From Sphingopyxis sp. YR583 (GTDB taxonomy: Bacteria; Pseudomonadota; Alphaproteobacteria; Sphingomonadales; Sphingomonadaceae), in assembly GCF_900108295.1 (NCBI RefSeq), contig NZ_FNWK01000004.1, positions 124,001 through 188,000 on the forward strand: 64,000 nucleotides of DNA, in the 5' to 3' direction. Below are positions 31,124-39,128 of this stretch, one piece after another. The position numbers were made by a program, and so were the translations under genes. Position 1 is the first letter of the stretch. Every line of letters begins with the position of its first letter. Below the pieces are notes generated by a model. That model was not told the origin of the DNA. It searched no databases and saw only the letters and a list, made by a program, of their open reading frames with translations.

Positions 31124-31154
31124 AAAGAAAAGGGGCGACCCGCAGGCCGCCCCT
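31124..31154 (-). terminator. Rho-independent terminator after the outer-membrane protein gene
   Basis: On the minus strand GGGGCG-GCC and GGT-CGCCCC pair around TGCG, followed by TTTTCTTTT. It lies about 28 bases after the stop of the small outer-membrane protein. Confidence 0.88.
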
Positions 31155-31181
31155 CCTTTGTCATTCGCTGTTCCGAAAGGA

Positions 31182-31640
31182 TCAGAAAGCGAAGCCGACG
31201 CCGACCGCGAAGGTGTCGAAGTCGCTGAAGTTCTCGATGAACTGGTGGCGATATTCGGCCTTGGCGTAAACGTTTGAGGTCAGCTTGTGCTGGTAGCCGG
31301 CACCGACATAGGGATCGTCGATCTGGCCGAAGGTGTAGCCGCCGTTGATATAGGCCTTGCCGTTGGCGCCGACCTTGGCACCGAGGCGCGCACCCGACGA
31401 GAACTGGACCTTGGCGCCGTCGATCAGAACCTTGTCGCCTGCGATTTCGGCGCCGGCGAATGCCGTCGAGCCGAGGTCGAAATCATAACCGGCCGCGGCG
31501 CCAAGCGTGGCGTCGTCGAGGCCGCTGCCCGTGACATAGCCGCCGCGCACTTCGACGCGGGCTTCGCCACCTTCGGCAGCCATGGCGGGGGTTGCAACGA
31601 TGGCCGTCAGGAGAGCGGCTGCAACTGCGAATTTCTTCAT
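31182..31640 (-). CDS. Small outer-membrane beta-barrel protein (opacity/porin-like)
   Basis: 152 residues from the ATG with AGAAGG upstream. Signal peptide [21 protein letters not shown]. The mature chain alternates hydrophobic and polar residues in about eight short strands and ends in aromatic Phe (GVGFAF), the beta-barrel sorting signal. Similar to Opa/OmpA-like eight-strand barrels. The longer frame to 31691 lacks a ribosome site. Monocistronic, with its own terminator and a long leader. Confidence 0.9.
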   Translation of the reverse strand: MKKFAVAAALLTAIVATPAMAAEGGEARVEVRGGYVTGSGLDDATLGAAAGYDFDLGSTAFAGAEIAGDKVLIDGAKVQFSSGARLGAKVGANGKAYINGGYTFGQIDDPYVGAGYQHKLTSNVYAKAEYRHQFIENFSDFDTFAVGVGFAF

Positions 31641-31723
31641 GTTATTTTCCTTCTGCTTTAATCGGGCCAGCCCTTTTGGGTCGCGGCCCACCCCGTAAAT
31701 GGGACTTGCGCCTGTCGCTGCAA

Positions 31724-31738
31724 TGAACGGATCGTTCA
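31724..31738. promoter_or_regulatory. Palindrome upstream of the outer-membrane protein gene
   Basis: TGAACG-GAT-CGTTCA, a perfect 6-3-6 palindrome 84 bases before the start codon, next to an AT-rich stretch (31741-31790). It could be a regulator site; which one is unknown. Confidence 0.35.
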
Positions 31739-31867
31739 GAATGTGACAATTTTCTTACCTGTGTTATTTTTACCACACAGTACAGAATAGCTATGCGCTC
31801 GCACATCCGCGCAAGCCGCAGATTTCAGCCATTTGCTGGAGATGAATAAGGACGCCGAATGACGTCC

Positions 31868-33127
31868 TTAGCCGAGCGCGGCCTGCTTCTCTTCGGCGAT
31901 CCGGTCGAGTTCGGCGCGGGTCGGCTTGGTCGCCGCGCTCTTCAATTGCCCGCACGCCGCCATGATGTCGCGTCCGCGCGGGGTGCGCACCGGCGCCGAA
32001 ATCCCGGCCTTGAAGATGAGGCTGCTGAACGCGCGCACCCGCTCGGGGGTCGAACATTCATAAGCTGCGCCCGGCCAGGGGTTGAAGGGAATCAGGTTCA
32101 CCTTCGCGGGCAGCTTATACTGCTTGATCAGCCGGACGAGCTCGCGCGCATCGTCGTCGCTGTCATTCTTGTCCTTCAGCATCACATATTCGAAGGTGAT
32201 GCGCCGCGCATTGTTCGCGCCCGGATAATCGGCGCAGGCCTGAAGCAATTCCTCGATGCCATATTTCCGGTTGAGCGGAACGATCTCGTCGCGGATTTCT
32301 TTAGTCACCGCATGGAGCGAGACCGCGAGATTGACCCCGATCTCTTCGCCCGCGCGCGCCATCATCGGGACGACACCGCTGGTCGATAGGGTGATGCGTC
32401 GCTTCGACAGCGCCAGCCCGTCGCCGTCCATCACGATCTTGAGCGCGCCCTTGACCTCGTCGAAATTATAGAGCGGTTCGCCCATGCCCATCATCACGAT
32501 GTTGGTGAGCATCCGGCCGTCGGCGGTGTAGTGGCCCTGCCCAGAATCGTCAGAGTCGTCGAAGTCCTCATCCTCGGGATCGGCGCCGAAGCCCGCCATC
32601 GTGCCCTTCGGCCATTCGCCGAGCGCGTCGCGCGCGAGCAGCACCTGCCCGACGATCTCGCCTGCGCCGAGGTTGCGGACGAGGCGCATCGTGCCCGTGT
32701 GGCAGAAACGGCAGTTGAGCGTGCAGCCGACCTGGCTCGATACGCACAAGGTTCCCCGATCGGCGTCGGGGATGAAGACCATTTCATATTCCTGGCCGTC
32801 GGCGGCGGCGAGCAGCCATTTGCGCGTGCCGTCGCTCGACACCTGCGCCTCGCGCACCGTCGGGCGGCCTATGATGAAACGGTCGGTCAGCCACGGGCGC
32901 ATCGCCTTCGCGATATCGGTCATCGCCTCGAAATCGGTGACGCCGCGATGGTACATCCAGTGCCAGATCTGCTTGGCGCGCAGCTTCGCGGCCTTCGCGT
33001 CGAGGCCGGCCTCGACCAGCACCCCGCCGATCGCATCGCGGGTGAGCCCGACGAGGTCGATGCGGTTGCCGCCGCGCAAGGGAACGGTGCCCGTCGTGAC
33101 GGGGTCGATATGGCCGGGAATCTGCAT
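31868..33127 (-). CDS. rlmN: 23S rRNA (adenine-2503-C2)-methyltransferase RlmN
   Basis: 419 residues. Radical SAM enzyme that methylates A2503 of 23S rRNA and A37 of some tRNAs. The cluster motif CTLNCRFC gives C135, C139 and C142. The middle has [13 protein letters not shown] and later the C-terminal conserved Cys region (ACGQLK). An insertion of mainly Asp and Glu at about 182-196 is unusual. About 70 bases downstream of the SDR gene, beyond a terminator-like hairpin. Confidence 0.96.
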   Translation of the reverse strand: MQIPGHIDPVTTGTVPLRGGNRIDLVGLTRDAIGGVLVEAGLDAKAAKLRAKQIWHWMYHRGVTDFEAMTDIAKAMRPWLTDRFIIGRPTVREAQVSSDGTRKWLLAAADGQEYEMVFIPDADRGTLCVSSQVGCTLNCRFCHTGTMRLVRNLGAGEIVGQVLLARDALGEWPKGTMAGFGADPEDEDFDDSDDSGQGHYTADGRMLTNIVMMGMGEPLYNFDEVKGALKIVMDGDGLALSKRRITLSTSGVVPMMARAGEEIGVNLAVSLHAVTKEIRDEIVPLNRKYGIEELLQACADYPGANNARRITFEYVMLKDKNDSDDDARELVRLIKQYKLPAKVNLIPFNPWPGAAYECSTPERVRAFSSLIFKAGISAPVRTPRGRDIMAACGQLKSAATKPTRAELDRIAEEKQAALG

Positions 33128-33151
33128 GATGCGCGGCCATATAGGGGCAAA

Positions 33152-33186
33152 GGGCCGTTTGCGCCAGTCCCGGCGTCAAACGGCCC
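33152..33186. terminator. Inverted repeat after the SDR gene, probable terminator
   Basis: Perfect arms GGGCCGTTTG and CAAACGGCCC with a 15-base loop, between the SDR stop and the rlmN start. On the minus strand it is followed by TTTGCCCC, so it is a weak terminator or part of the rlmN leader. Confidence 0.6.
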
Positions 33187-33199
33187 ATTTTCCCGCCGG

Positions 33200-33943
33200 T
33201 TACAGCGACTTCAGCCGCTCCAGCACCTGCGGCACCGTCCCGCTCGCCTCGGCATTGCGCAGCGGCAGGACATTCTGCACCAGAATCTCTTCCGGCGTCG
33301 GCACCTGCGCGAACAGCGCCATCACCTCGTCGGCGAACGCGTCGAGCGGCATATAGCCCTCGCGCGTCGACTGGCCGGGGGTCAGGTCGGTGCGCACTGC
33401 GGGGGGCGCCAACTCGATCACCTCGACCTTGCCCTCGAGCTGGACGCGCAGCGCGACCGAGTAGCTGTGCATCGCCGCCTTGGTCGCCGAATAGGTCGGC
33501 GCCTTGGGGAAAGGAACGAACGCCAGCCCCGACGTCACATTGACGATCGCGCTGCCGTCCTGCTTCGCCAGATGGTCGACCAGCGCGTCGGTCAGCCGGA
33601 TCGGGCCGAGGATGTTGGTGACGACGGTCGCCTCGGCCTGCGTCAGGTCGCGGCTGGTGCTGACATCCTCGGCGTTCATGATGCCGGCATTGTTGACCAG
33701 CACATTCAGCCCGGGATGCCTCGCGACGATCTCCTTCGCAAAGGCTGCGATGGCGTCCGCGTCGGTGACGTCGAGCGATACGGCCGACATGTTCGGCCGT
33801 CCCGCGATCGCCGCTTCCAGCTTGTCGGCATTGCGCCCGGTGACGATGACATTGTTGTCCGCGTCGTGCCAGCGCTGCGCGAGCGCCAGCCCGATGCCCG
33901 AACCCCCGCCGGTGACGAGGATGGTGTTGCCTGTGGTCTTCAT
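33200..33943 (-). CDS. Short-chain dehydrogenase/reductase, DltE-like
   Basis: 247 residues. Cofactor motif TGGGSGIG near the start, NNAG at about 87-90, and catalytic Ser (VTSG), Tyr and Lys in YSATK. The sequence resembles DltE-like SDRs. It diverges from a HxlR regulator 112 bases away, a common pairing in which the regulator controls the oxidoreductase in response to quinones or aldehydes. Substrate unknown. Confidence 0.93.
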   Translation of the reverse strand: MKTTGNTILVTGGGSGIGLALAQRWHDADNNVIVTGRNADKLEAAIAGRPNMSAVSLDVTDADAIAAFAKEIVARHPGLNVLVNNAGIMNAEDVSTSRDLTQAEATVVTNILGPIRLTDALVDHLAKQDGSAIVNVTSGLAFVPFPKAPTYSATKAAMHSYSVALRVQLEGKVEVIELAPPAVRTDLTPGQSTREGYMPLDAFADEVMALFAQVPTPEEILVQNVLPLRNAEASGTVPQVLERLKSL

Positions 33944-34004
33944 GATTGCCTCCTTTGGGGTGGTGAGAAGGCCCAGATACCCCTATACTCTCCAAAATAA
34001 AGAA

Positions 34005-34020
34005 GGCACCTGAAAGTGCC
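34005..34020. promoter_or_regulatory. Inverted repeat in the SDR-HxlR intergenic region
   Basis: GGCAC-CTGAAA-GTGCC, 5-bp arms, 36 bases before the HxlR start in an AT-rich stretch between the two divergent genes. A likely HxlR operator; the exact limits are inferred. Confidence 0.5.
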
Positions 34021-34055
34021 ATAGTTACCCAAAAGAGAGATTTGGAATTTCCGCC

Positions 34056-34448
34056 ATGCCCACGCCCGAAAAAATCGCCTACGATCCGCACGCGCCCGTC
34101 GATCCGCGCGTCGAAACGCTCGTCAACGAACTCGTCGGCCGAGTCGCCGACAAATGGACCCTACTCGTTCTGGAAGAGCTGGAGGATCATGGAACCTGCC
34201 GCTTCACCGAATTGTCGCGCCGCGTTCCGGGCATCAGCCAGAAGATGCTGACGCAGACGCTGCGCCAGATGGAGCGCGATGGCTTGCTTGTGCGGACGGT
34301 GTACCCGGTCGTCCCGCCGAAAGTCGAATATTGCCTGACCGACCTCGGCCACAGCCTCGGCGAAGCCTTTTGCGGGGTGTGGGTCTGGGCGGAGGCCAAT
34401 CTGGAACGGGTGGCAAGGGCGCGGATGGCGTTCGACGCGCGAGGGTAG
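34056..34448 (+). CDS. HxlR-family transcriptional regulator
   Basis: 130 residues, a winged-helix MarR-like DNA-binding protein. GRVADKWTLLVLEELEDHGTC starts the domain, followed by FTELSRRVPGISQKMLTQTLRQ (recognition helix) and the wing GLLVRTVYPVVPPKVEYCLT. It has one conserved cysteine position near the N-terminal helix (ETLVNELVGR lacks it), so thiol sensing as in YodB is uncertain. Divergent partner of the SDR gene. Confidence 0.93.
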   Translation: MPTPEKIAYDPHAPVDPRVETLVNELVGRVADKWTLLVLEELEDHGTCRFTELSRRVPGISQKMLTQTLRQMERDGLLVRTVYPVVPPKVEYCLTDLGHSLGEAFCGVWVWAEANLERVARARMAFDARG

Positions 34449-34517
34449 GGGCGAGCAATCCGGCCCGGCCGGTTTCGACCGATTGCGGACGTTTGAAGCC
34501 AATGGCACACTGAATGA

Positions 34518-34775
34518 ATGACCCGAAAAACCTCAATCAGATTTGCTGTAATTCCCGAGAGTGAAGTGGAAGCCATCGCTTATGTAAACGAGCGGGGATT
34601 CGAGCCAGAGATCGAACGAGACGGCCAGGGTTTTGTCTATCTGGTATTTCCAGCGCTATCGGAGCTTGAATGCAAGCAGTTGGCGGACGCGTTGCCGATC
34701 CATTTGAGCGCTAAATTTGGCATTGCAACGGATATTCCTCCTCCGTTCACCTCGCCGGGCGGACAGGTCAACTAA
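34518..34775 (+). CDS. Hypothetical 85-residue protein
   Basis: 85 residues: MTRKTSIRFAVIPESEVEAI, then AYVNERGFEPEIERDGQGFV and a C-terminal proline-rich end (DIPPPFTSP). The ribosome site (GAATGA) is weak. Coding potential is suggested by an even, charged composition, but base use is poorer in G and C than the flanks. No family recognised. Could be a recently gained gene. Confidence 0.55.
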   Translation: MTRKTSIRFAVIPESEVEAIAYVNERGFEPEIERDGQGFVYLVFPALSELECKQLADALPIHLSAKFGIATDIPPPFTSPGGQVN

Positions 34776-34804
34776 CCACCCCAATGCCGCAGCAACCCAA
34801 TAGC

Positions 34805-34846
34805 AAGCCGGAGCCATGACCGTGCCCGAATCATGGCCCCGGCTTT
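34805..34846. terminator. Long hairpin between convergent genes
   Basis: AAGCCGG-A-GCCATGA pairs with TCATGGC-C-CCGGCTT, one mismatch in 15, followed by TTGG. It separates the 85-residue gene from the UrcA gene and could end transcripts from either side, though the T-run is poor. Confidence 0.6.
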
Positions 34847-34874
34847 GGCGGGCCCTGCAACTTGGGTCCGCCGG

Positions 34875-35204
34875 TCAGTTGCGGATCGAGCTGACCTGGA
34901 TCAGCTGGTCGCGCGATGCGCTGGCAACCACCACATCGGCCTGCGCAGAAGCGACGCGCAGCGTATCGCGGCGGCACTGCCGCACATCATTCTTGCCCGC
35001 GATGTCGAAATCGGGGGCAGTTCCGCACACTTCGACGACGGCGCGCCAGATACGGCGGTCGAGCGCCTTGATGCCCGCTTCGGTGCGGAGGTCGAGGTCT
35101 TTGTGCGCCACGGCCACGGTTGGGTTCGCGGGGGCGGTCTGCGCCGAAACAGGCTGGCCGATCGATACGGCAGCAAGGGCGGCGAGGATCAGAAGCTTTT
35201 GCAT
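34875..35204 (-). CDS. UrcA-family secreted protein
   Basis: 109 residues from the ATG after AAGGAG. Signal peptide LLILAALAAVSIGQPVSAQ. The mature part has the UrcA layout: DLDLRTEAGIKALDRRIW, a first cysteine C60 (VVEVCG) and a second, C77 (VRQCRRD), likely a disulfide. The family is common in sphingomonads and caulobacters and its role is unknown. Divergent from a LysR regulator. Confidence 0.9.
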   Translation of the reverse strand: MQKLLILAALAAVSIGQPVSAQTAPANPTVAVAHKDLDLRTEAGIKALDRRIWRAVVEVCGTAPDFDIAGKNDVRQCRRDTLRVASAQADVVVASASRDQLIQVSSIRN

Positions 35205-35303
35205 CTTGTATCTCCTTCGGCCGGCTGAAGAGGAGGGGAGGAAGCCGGTGGAGAAGCAGATAATCGGTCGGCGCGAGCCGCGGGAGCAACGATGTTGCGC
35301 GGC

Positions 35304-35325
35304 CATTCTGCAAAATTGCAGAATG
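35304..35325. promoter_or_regulatory. Palindrome upstream of the LysR regulator
   Basis: Perfect 10-2-10 palindrome: CATTCTGCAA, then AA, then TTGCAGAATG. It ends 31 bases before the LysR start and lies 100 bases before the UrcA start, the place of a LysR autoregulatory site. Contains T-N11-A-type symmetry. Confidence 0.65.
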
Positions 35326-35356
35326 AGGCGGGGGCGATTATGTCGCACAAGACGGC

Positions 35357-36238
35357 ATGTATGATTGGAACGACCTCAAGGCCTTTCTGGCCGTTGCCGA
35401 GACCGGCAGCACCTTATCGGCGGCGCAGTCGATGCGCGTCAGCCAGACGACGGTCGCGCGGCGCATCGCTGCGCTGGAGGAAGCGACCGGGCTCAATCTC
35501 TTCGAGCGGCGGCAGGCGGGTTATGCGCTGACCCCGGTGGGCGAGGCGATGCTTGCAAGCGCGCTCGCTGTCAAAGATGCCGCGGACCGCTTTGGGGAAG
35601 CAGCAGGGGCGCGGTCGCGCGATGCGGGCGGCACCGTCAGCCTGACGACCATGGAAATCTTTGCGGTGACGATCCTGCCGCCGATCCTGCGCGATCTTCG
35701 CGCCGCGCATCCCGGGATCCATATCCATCTCGATACATCCGACGAGCCGCGTGATCTTGCGGCGGGAGCGGCGGACATCGCGATCCGCAGCAGCAAACAG
35801 CCCACCGGCGCGGGTCTGGTCGGGCGGCGCGTCGCCGACAATCCGTGGACCGTCTACTGCAGCCGCGACTACGCCGATCTTCACGGCATTCCGCACACCC
35901 GCGAGGAGCTTGCGACGCATCCCTTCATTGGCGGCGGCGGCGGGGTGTGGGAACCTTATCAGGCCTGGCTACGCCAATTCGGGCTCGAGGACTCGGTGGT
36001 TATGAAATATGACACCGGCACAGGCCTGCTCGCGGGGGTGCGACATGGCATGGGCCTGACGATCCTGCCCGCCTTCATTGCCGAGCGCGAGCCTGGCCTG
36101 ATCCGCTGCATCCCGCCCAAGAGCGAGGACACGACCGGCCTGTGGCTGCTCACCCACGAGCGGCTGCGCCATGTCCCCCGCGTGCGGATCGTCCTCGATT
36201 TCCTCGCCGCCGAATTGACGAAGCTCGCGCGCAGTTAG
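35357..36238 (+). CDS. LysR-family transcriptional regulator
   Basis: 293 residues. N-terminal winged helix MYDWNDLKAFLAVAETGS, then LSAAQSMRVSQTTVARRIA as recognition helix, and a C-terminal substrate-binding domain with TMEIFAVTILPP. The GRRVADNPWTVYCS and HGMGLTILP parts are typical of the group close to DsdC/GcvA-like regulators. The stop overlaps the facing racemase gene by 4 bases (TTAG). Confidence 0.92.
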   Translation: MYDWNDLKAFLAVAETGSTLSAAQSMRVSQTTVARRIAALEEATGLNLFERRQAGYALTPVGEAMLASALAVKDAADRFGEAAGARSRDAGGTVSLTTMEIFAVTILPPILRDLRAAHPGIHIHLDTSDEPRDLAAGAADIAIRSSKQPTGAGLVGRRVADNPWTVYCSRDYADLHGIPHTREELATHPFIGGGGGVWEPYQAWLRQFGLEDSVVMKYDTGTGLLAGVRHGMGLTILPAFIAEREPGLIRCIPPKSEDTTGLWLLTHERLRHVPRVRIVLDFLAAELTKLARS

Positions 36239-36927
36239 GGCGCCATTGCCACCTCGACCGCCGCATCGACGTGCAGCCCAAGCGTGTCGAACAGCGGCAC
36301 CGCGCTATCTTTCTCGCCGACCAGCAGCATGATTTCGGTACAGCCAAGGACGATCGCTTCGGCGCCGTCGGCGATGAGCGCGGCGATGATCCGGCGATAT
36401 TCGTCGCGCGATGCGTCGCGGATGACGCCCCGCACCAGCTCGTCATAGATGATGCGGTGGACGATCGCACGGTCGGCGTCGCCGGGGATCATCGCTTCGA
36501 TGCCCGCCGCCGCCATGCGCGCGGTGTAGAAGGGCTTTTCCATCGTGAAGGCCGTGCCGAGCAGTCCGACGCGCGAAAAGCCCGCCGCCTTGACTGCGGC
36601 AATGGCGGGGTCGGCAATGTGGAGCAGCGGTACCGGTGTCGCCGCCTCGACCGCCTCGGCGCACAGATGCATCGTATTCGCACAGATCAGCAGCAGTTCG
36701 GCGCCGCCCGCCGTCAGCGACCGGGCGGCGTCCGCCATCTGCGCGTCGAGCACACCCCAGTCGCCGCTCGCCTGCAATTCGGCGATGGGCGCGAAATCGA
36801 GCGACAACAACAGGATGCGCGCCGAATGCAGCCCGCCCAGCCGCGTCCGCACGCCTTCGTTGAGCAGCCGGTAATATTGCGCCGAGCTTTCCCAGCTCAA
36901 ACCGCCGATCAGGCCGATTGTCTTCAT
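36235..36927 (-). CDS. Aspartate/glutamate racemase family protein (YgeA-like)
   Basis: 230 residues from the ATG at 36927; the open frame continues upstream to 37146 through the repeat zone and is not the real start. MKTIGLIGGLSWESSAQYY is the YgeA/aspartate racemase N terminus. The two catalytic cysteines of PLP-independent racemases are in LICANTMH and GCTEIML. It interconverts D- and L-amino acids, probably Asp/Glu or homoserine. Confidence 0.92.
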   Translation of the reverse strand: MKTIGLIGGLSWESSAQYYRLLNEGVRTRLGGLHSARILLLSLDFAPIAELQASGDWGVLDAQMADAARSLTAGGAELLLICANTMHLCAEAVEAATPVPLLHIADPAIAAVKAAGFSRVGLLGTAFTMEKPFYTARMAAAGIEAMIPGDADRAIVHRIIYDELVRGVIRDASRDEYRRIIAALIADGAEAIVLGCTEIMLLVGEKDSAVPLFDTLGLHVDAAVEVAMAP

Positions 36928-37068
36928 CGCATCCGTCCGTTCCGAAATTGCTGTCCTACAATATGGCGCCGATCTAGCCTGCGCCGCGATGACGTGCGAC
37001 GCATCTTTCCTGCTAACCGATACAGCCGCTCTTCCGCGCTCGCGACCGCGCGCGGGGAAGGGCGATTT

Positions 37069-37108
37069 GCGAATGAAGTTGCGCGGTTTTCCGCCGTTTC
37101 GTGAAAAT
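37069..37108. repeat. Direct repeat, left copy
   Basis: A 40-bp unit beginning GCGAATGAAGTTGCGCGG, which matches 34 of 40 positions of the copy at 37247. The pair flanks a degraded REP-like element. Confidence 0.8.
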
Positions 37109-37151
37109 CCGGTTTCCCCATTTTTCGTCACCCTCGAACGAGACACCTGGC

Positions 37152-37223
37152 TCGTGAGACTTGATCCGGGGTCCAGCTTCGGCCGATGTCTCGCATGAAT
37201 CCCGGATCAGGTCCGGGATGACG
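37152..37223. repeat. REP-like double hairpin, copy 3 (degraded)
   Basis: Left half GAGACTTGATCCGGGGTCC has lost part of its arm; right half ATCCCGGATCAGGTCCGGGAT is still nearly symmetric and ends in GACG. Clearly related to the copies at 7483 and 57523. Confidence 0.78.
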
Positions 37224-37246
37224 AAAGAGAAACCGAAACGCGAATC

Positions 37247-37286
37247 GCGAGTGAAGTTGCGCAGTTTTCCGCCATTTCCCGAAATT
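37247..37286. repeat. Direct repeat, right copy
   Basis: A 40-bp unit beginning GCGAGTGAAGTTGCGCAG, 34 of 40 identical to the copy at 37069. It ends 4 bases before the stop of the next leftward gene. Between the racemase start (36928) and 37289 I see no gene, only these repeats. Confidence 0.8.
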
Positions 37287-37289
37287 GTC

Positions 37290-37787
37290 TCAGCGCAGCT
37301 TTGCGCATCCCAGTGCTGCCGCATCGATGGCGGTCGCGGCGCCGCGCAAACGATAGGTGTCTGCGATTGCGCCGCCCGTTGCGGTCCCGCTTTCGACGCT
37401 CATGCTTGGCGCGGACCGCATCGCGGCGACGATTGCGGCATCCATCCGCGCGTCGCTCGCCCAGCCATGCGCGCCATTGCCGGTCAGGATGAAGCGGCGG
37501 CTGCCGATCGTCAGTCGCAGTTCGCGGTCCGGCGCGCGCGCTTTCGACAATCGGACGTAAAATTGCCCGCGTATGCGCGACTTCGGCCAATAGCCGACGC
37601 TGGCATAGCCTTTCACCTGCGGCTTGCCGATCGTCGCCGACGGTGCGGCGAGTGCATAGCAACGCGGCGTCGCTGGATCGCGGAACGCGCCCCAGCCCTC
37701 GAAAATGCCGAGCGCGGTCGGGCCGGAGGCAACTGCCACGGCCGGCACCGCCGCCAGCATCAAGAAAAGGAAGGCCCACCGCCGCAT
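37290..37787 (-). CDS. Exported protein, weakly IalB-like
   Basis: 165 residues from the ATG at 37787 (longer frame to 37835 lacks a good start). Signal peptide WAFLFLMLAAVPAVAVA. The mature part has two cysteines (RCYALA and LGCAKL) and a beta-rich core with YWPKSRIRGQFYVRLSK and SRRFILTGNGAHGW, faintly like invasion-associated locus B proteins. I cannot assign a role. It diverges from dnaN. Confidence 0.75.
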   Translation of the reverse strand: MRRWAFLFLMLAAVPAVAVASGPTALGIFEGWGAFRDPATPRCYALAAPSATIGKPQVKGYASVGYWPKSRIRGQFYVRLSKARAPDRELRLTIGSRRFILTGNGAHGWASDARMDAAIVAAMRSAPSMSVESGTATGGAIADTYRLRGAATAIDAAALGCAKLR

Positions 37788-37958
37788 TGCGCCTCGTTCG
37801 CGCGATTGGGGATGCTTTGCAAGCATGGCTTGCACGCGCCGCCCTGTGCGTTAAGGAAGGTGGACATTTTCAGGGGCCAGAATCGGGGTGCGAATCGCCT
37901 CCGATGGTCTGTCCCCAAGGGACTTTTCCCGAGAAGCACGCAGGATGGCGGATTAAGA

Positions 37959-39074
37959 ATGAAAGCGACGATCGAACGCGCAGTGTTGTTGAAGAGCCTC
38001 GGCCACGTCCAGTCGGTGGTCGAACGGCGCAATACGATCCCGATCCTCTCGAACGTGCTGATCGAAGCCGATGCGTCGGGCCAGCTCAAGCTGATGGCGA
38101 CCGACCTCGATCTGCAGGTCGTCGAAACGATCGCGGCCAAGGTTGAAACGCCCGGAACCACCACCGTGTCGGCGCACACGCTCTTCGAAATCGCGCGCAA
38201 GCTTCCCGAGGGATCGGAAGTCAGCCTCGCCGCGGCCGAAGGCAAGATGCAGGTCAAGGCCGGCCGGTCGAACTTCAACCTGCCGACGCTGCCGCGCGAC
38301 GATTTTCCCGTGATCGCCGAGGGTGACCTGCCGACCAATTTCGAGCTGCCCGTCGCCGAACTGATCCAGATCATCGACAAGACGCGCTTCGCGATCTCGA
38401 CCGAGGAAACGCGTTACTATCTCAACGGCATCTTCCTGCACGTCGCAGAGGACGCGTCGGGTCCGGTGCTGAAGGCCGCGGCGACCGACGGCCACCGCCT
38501 CGCGCGCTACACTGTCACGCGCCCCGACGGCGCCTCGTCGATGCCCGACGTCATCGTGCCGCGCAAATGCGTCACGGAAATCCGCAAGCTGCTCGACGAG
38601 GCCGAGGGTAACGTCGAGATCAGCCTGTCGGCAAGCAAGGTCCGTTTCCAGCTTGGCAATGCGATCCTGACCTCGAAGCTGATCGACGGAACCTTCCCCG
38701 ATTACAGCCGCGTCATTCCGACTGCGAACGACAAGCTGCTCAAGGTCGATCCGAAGAGCCTCTATCAGGGCGTCGACCGCGTCTCGACAATTGCCAGCGA
38801 AAAGACCCGCGCGGTCAAGGTCGGGCTCGACAAGGACCGCATCACGCTGAGCGTGACCAGCCCCGAAAACGGCACGGCTGCTGAAGAGGTCGCTGCCGCC
38901 TATGACAGCGACACGATGGAGATCGGCTTTAACGCCCGCTACCTCAGCGATATCCTAGGCCAGGTTGACGGCGATACCGTCGAACTCCACCTCGCCGACG
39001 CGAACGCCCCGACGCTGATCCGCGAAAGCGAGAAGAGCCCAGCGCTCTATGTGCTGATGCCGATGCGGGTCTGA
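37959..39074 (+). CDS. dnaN: DNA polymerase III subunit beta (sliding clamp)
   Basis: 371 residues, the normal size. The clamp forms a ring dimer that tethers polymerase to DNA. MKATIERAVLLKSLGHVQSV is the standard start; VERRNTIPILSNVLIEA, the DNA-facing middle and the end YVLMPMRV (last residues of the clamp) are all typical. The frame is open back to 37161, but the ATG at 37959 gives the family start. Neither dnaA nor recF is next to it, so the origin is not shown here. Confidence 0.98.
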   Translation: MKATIERAVLLKSLGHVQSVVERRNTIPILSNVLIEADASGQLKLMATDLDLQVVETIAAKVETPGTTTVSAHTLFEIARKLPEGSEVSLAAAEGKMQVKAGRSNFNLPTLPRDDFPVIAEGDLPTNFELPVAELIQIIDKTRFAISTEETRYYLNGIFLHVAEDASGPVLKAAATDGHRLARYTVTRPDGASSMPDVIVPRKCVTEIRKLLDEAEGNVEISLSASKVRFQLGNAILTSKLIDGTFPDYSRVIPTANDKLLKVDPKSLYQGVDRVSTIASEKTRAVKVGLDKDRITLSVTSPENGTAAEEVAAAYDSDTMEIGFNARYLSDILGQVDGDTVELHLADANAPTLIRESEKSPALYVLMPMRV

Positions 39075-39099
39075 CGACCGCTACATCGCCAAACGAAAA

Positions 39100-39128
39100 A
39101 AGGCCCCGCGTTTGCGGGGCCTTTTCTT
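39100..39128. terminator. Bidirectional terminator between dnaN and the sorbosone-like gene
   Basis: AAGGCCCCGC and GCGGGGCCTT with a 4-base loop (GTTT), followed by TTCTTAT on the plus strand and by a TTTTTTCG tract on the minus strand. Serves both convergent genes. Confidence 0.94.

Noticed and set aside
37959..39074. A replication origin next to dnaN
   Set aside because: No dnaA gene and no cluster of DnaA boxes was noticed around dnaN; in alphaproteobacteria dnaN is often away from the origin.
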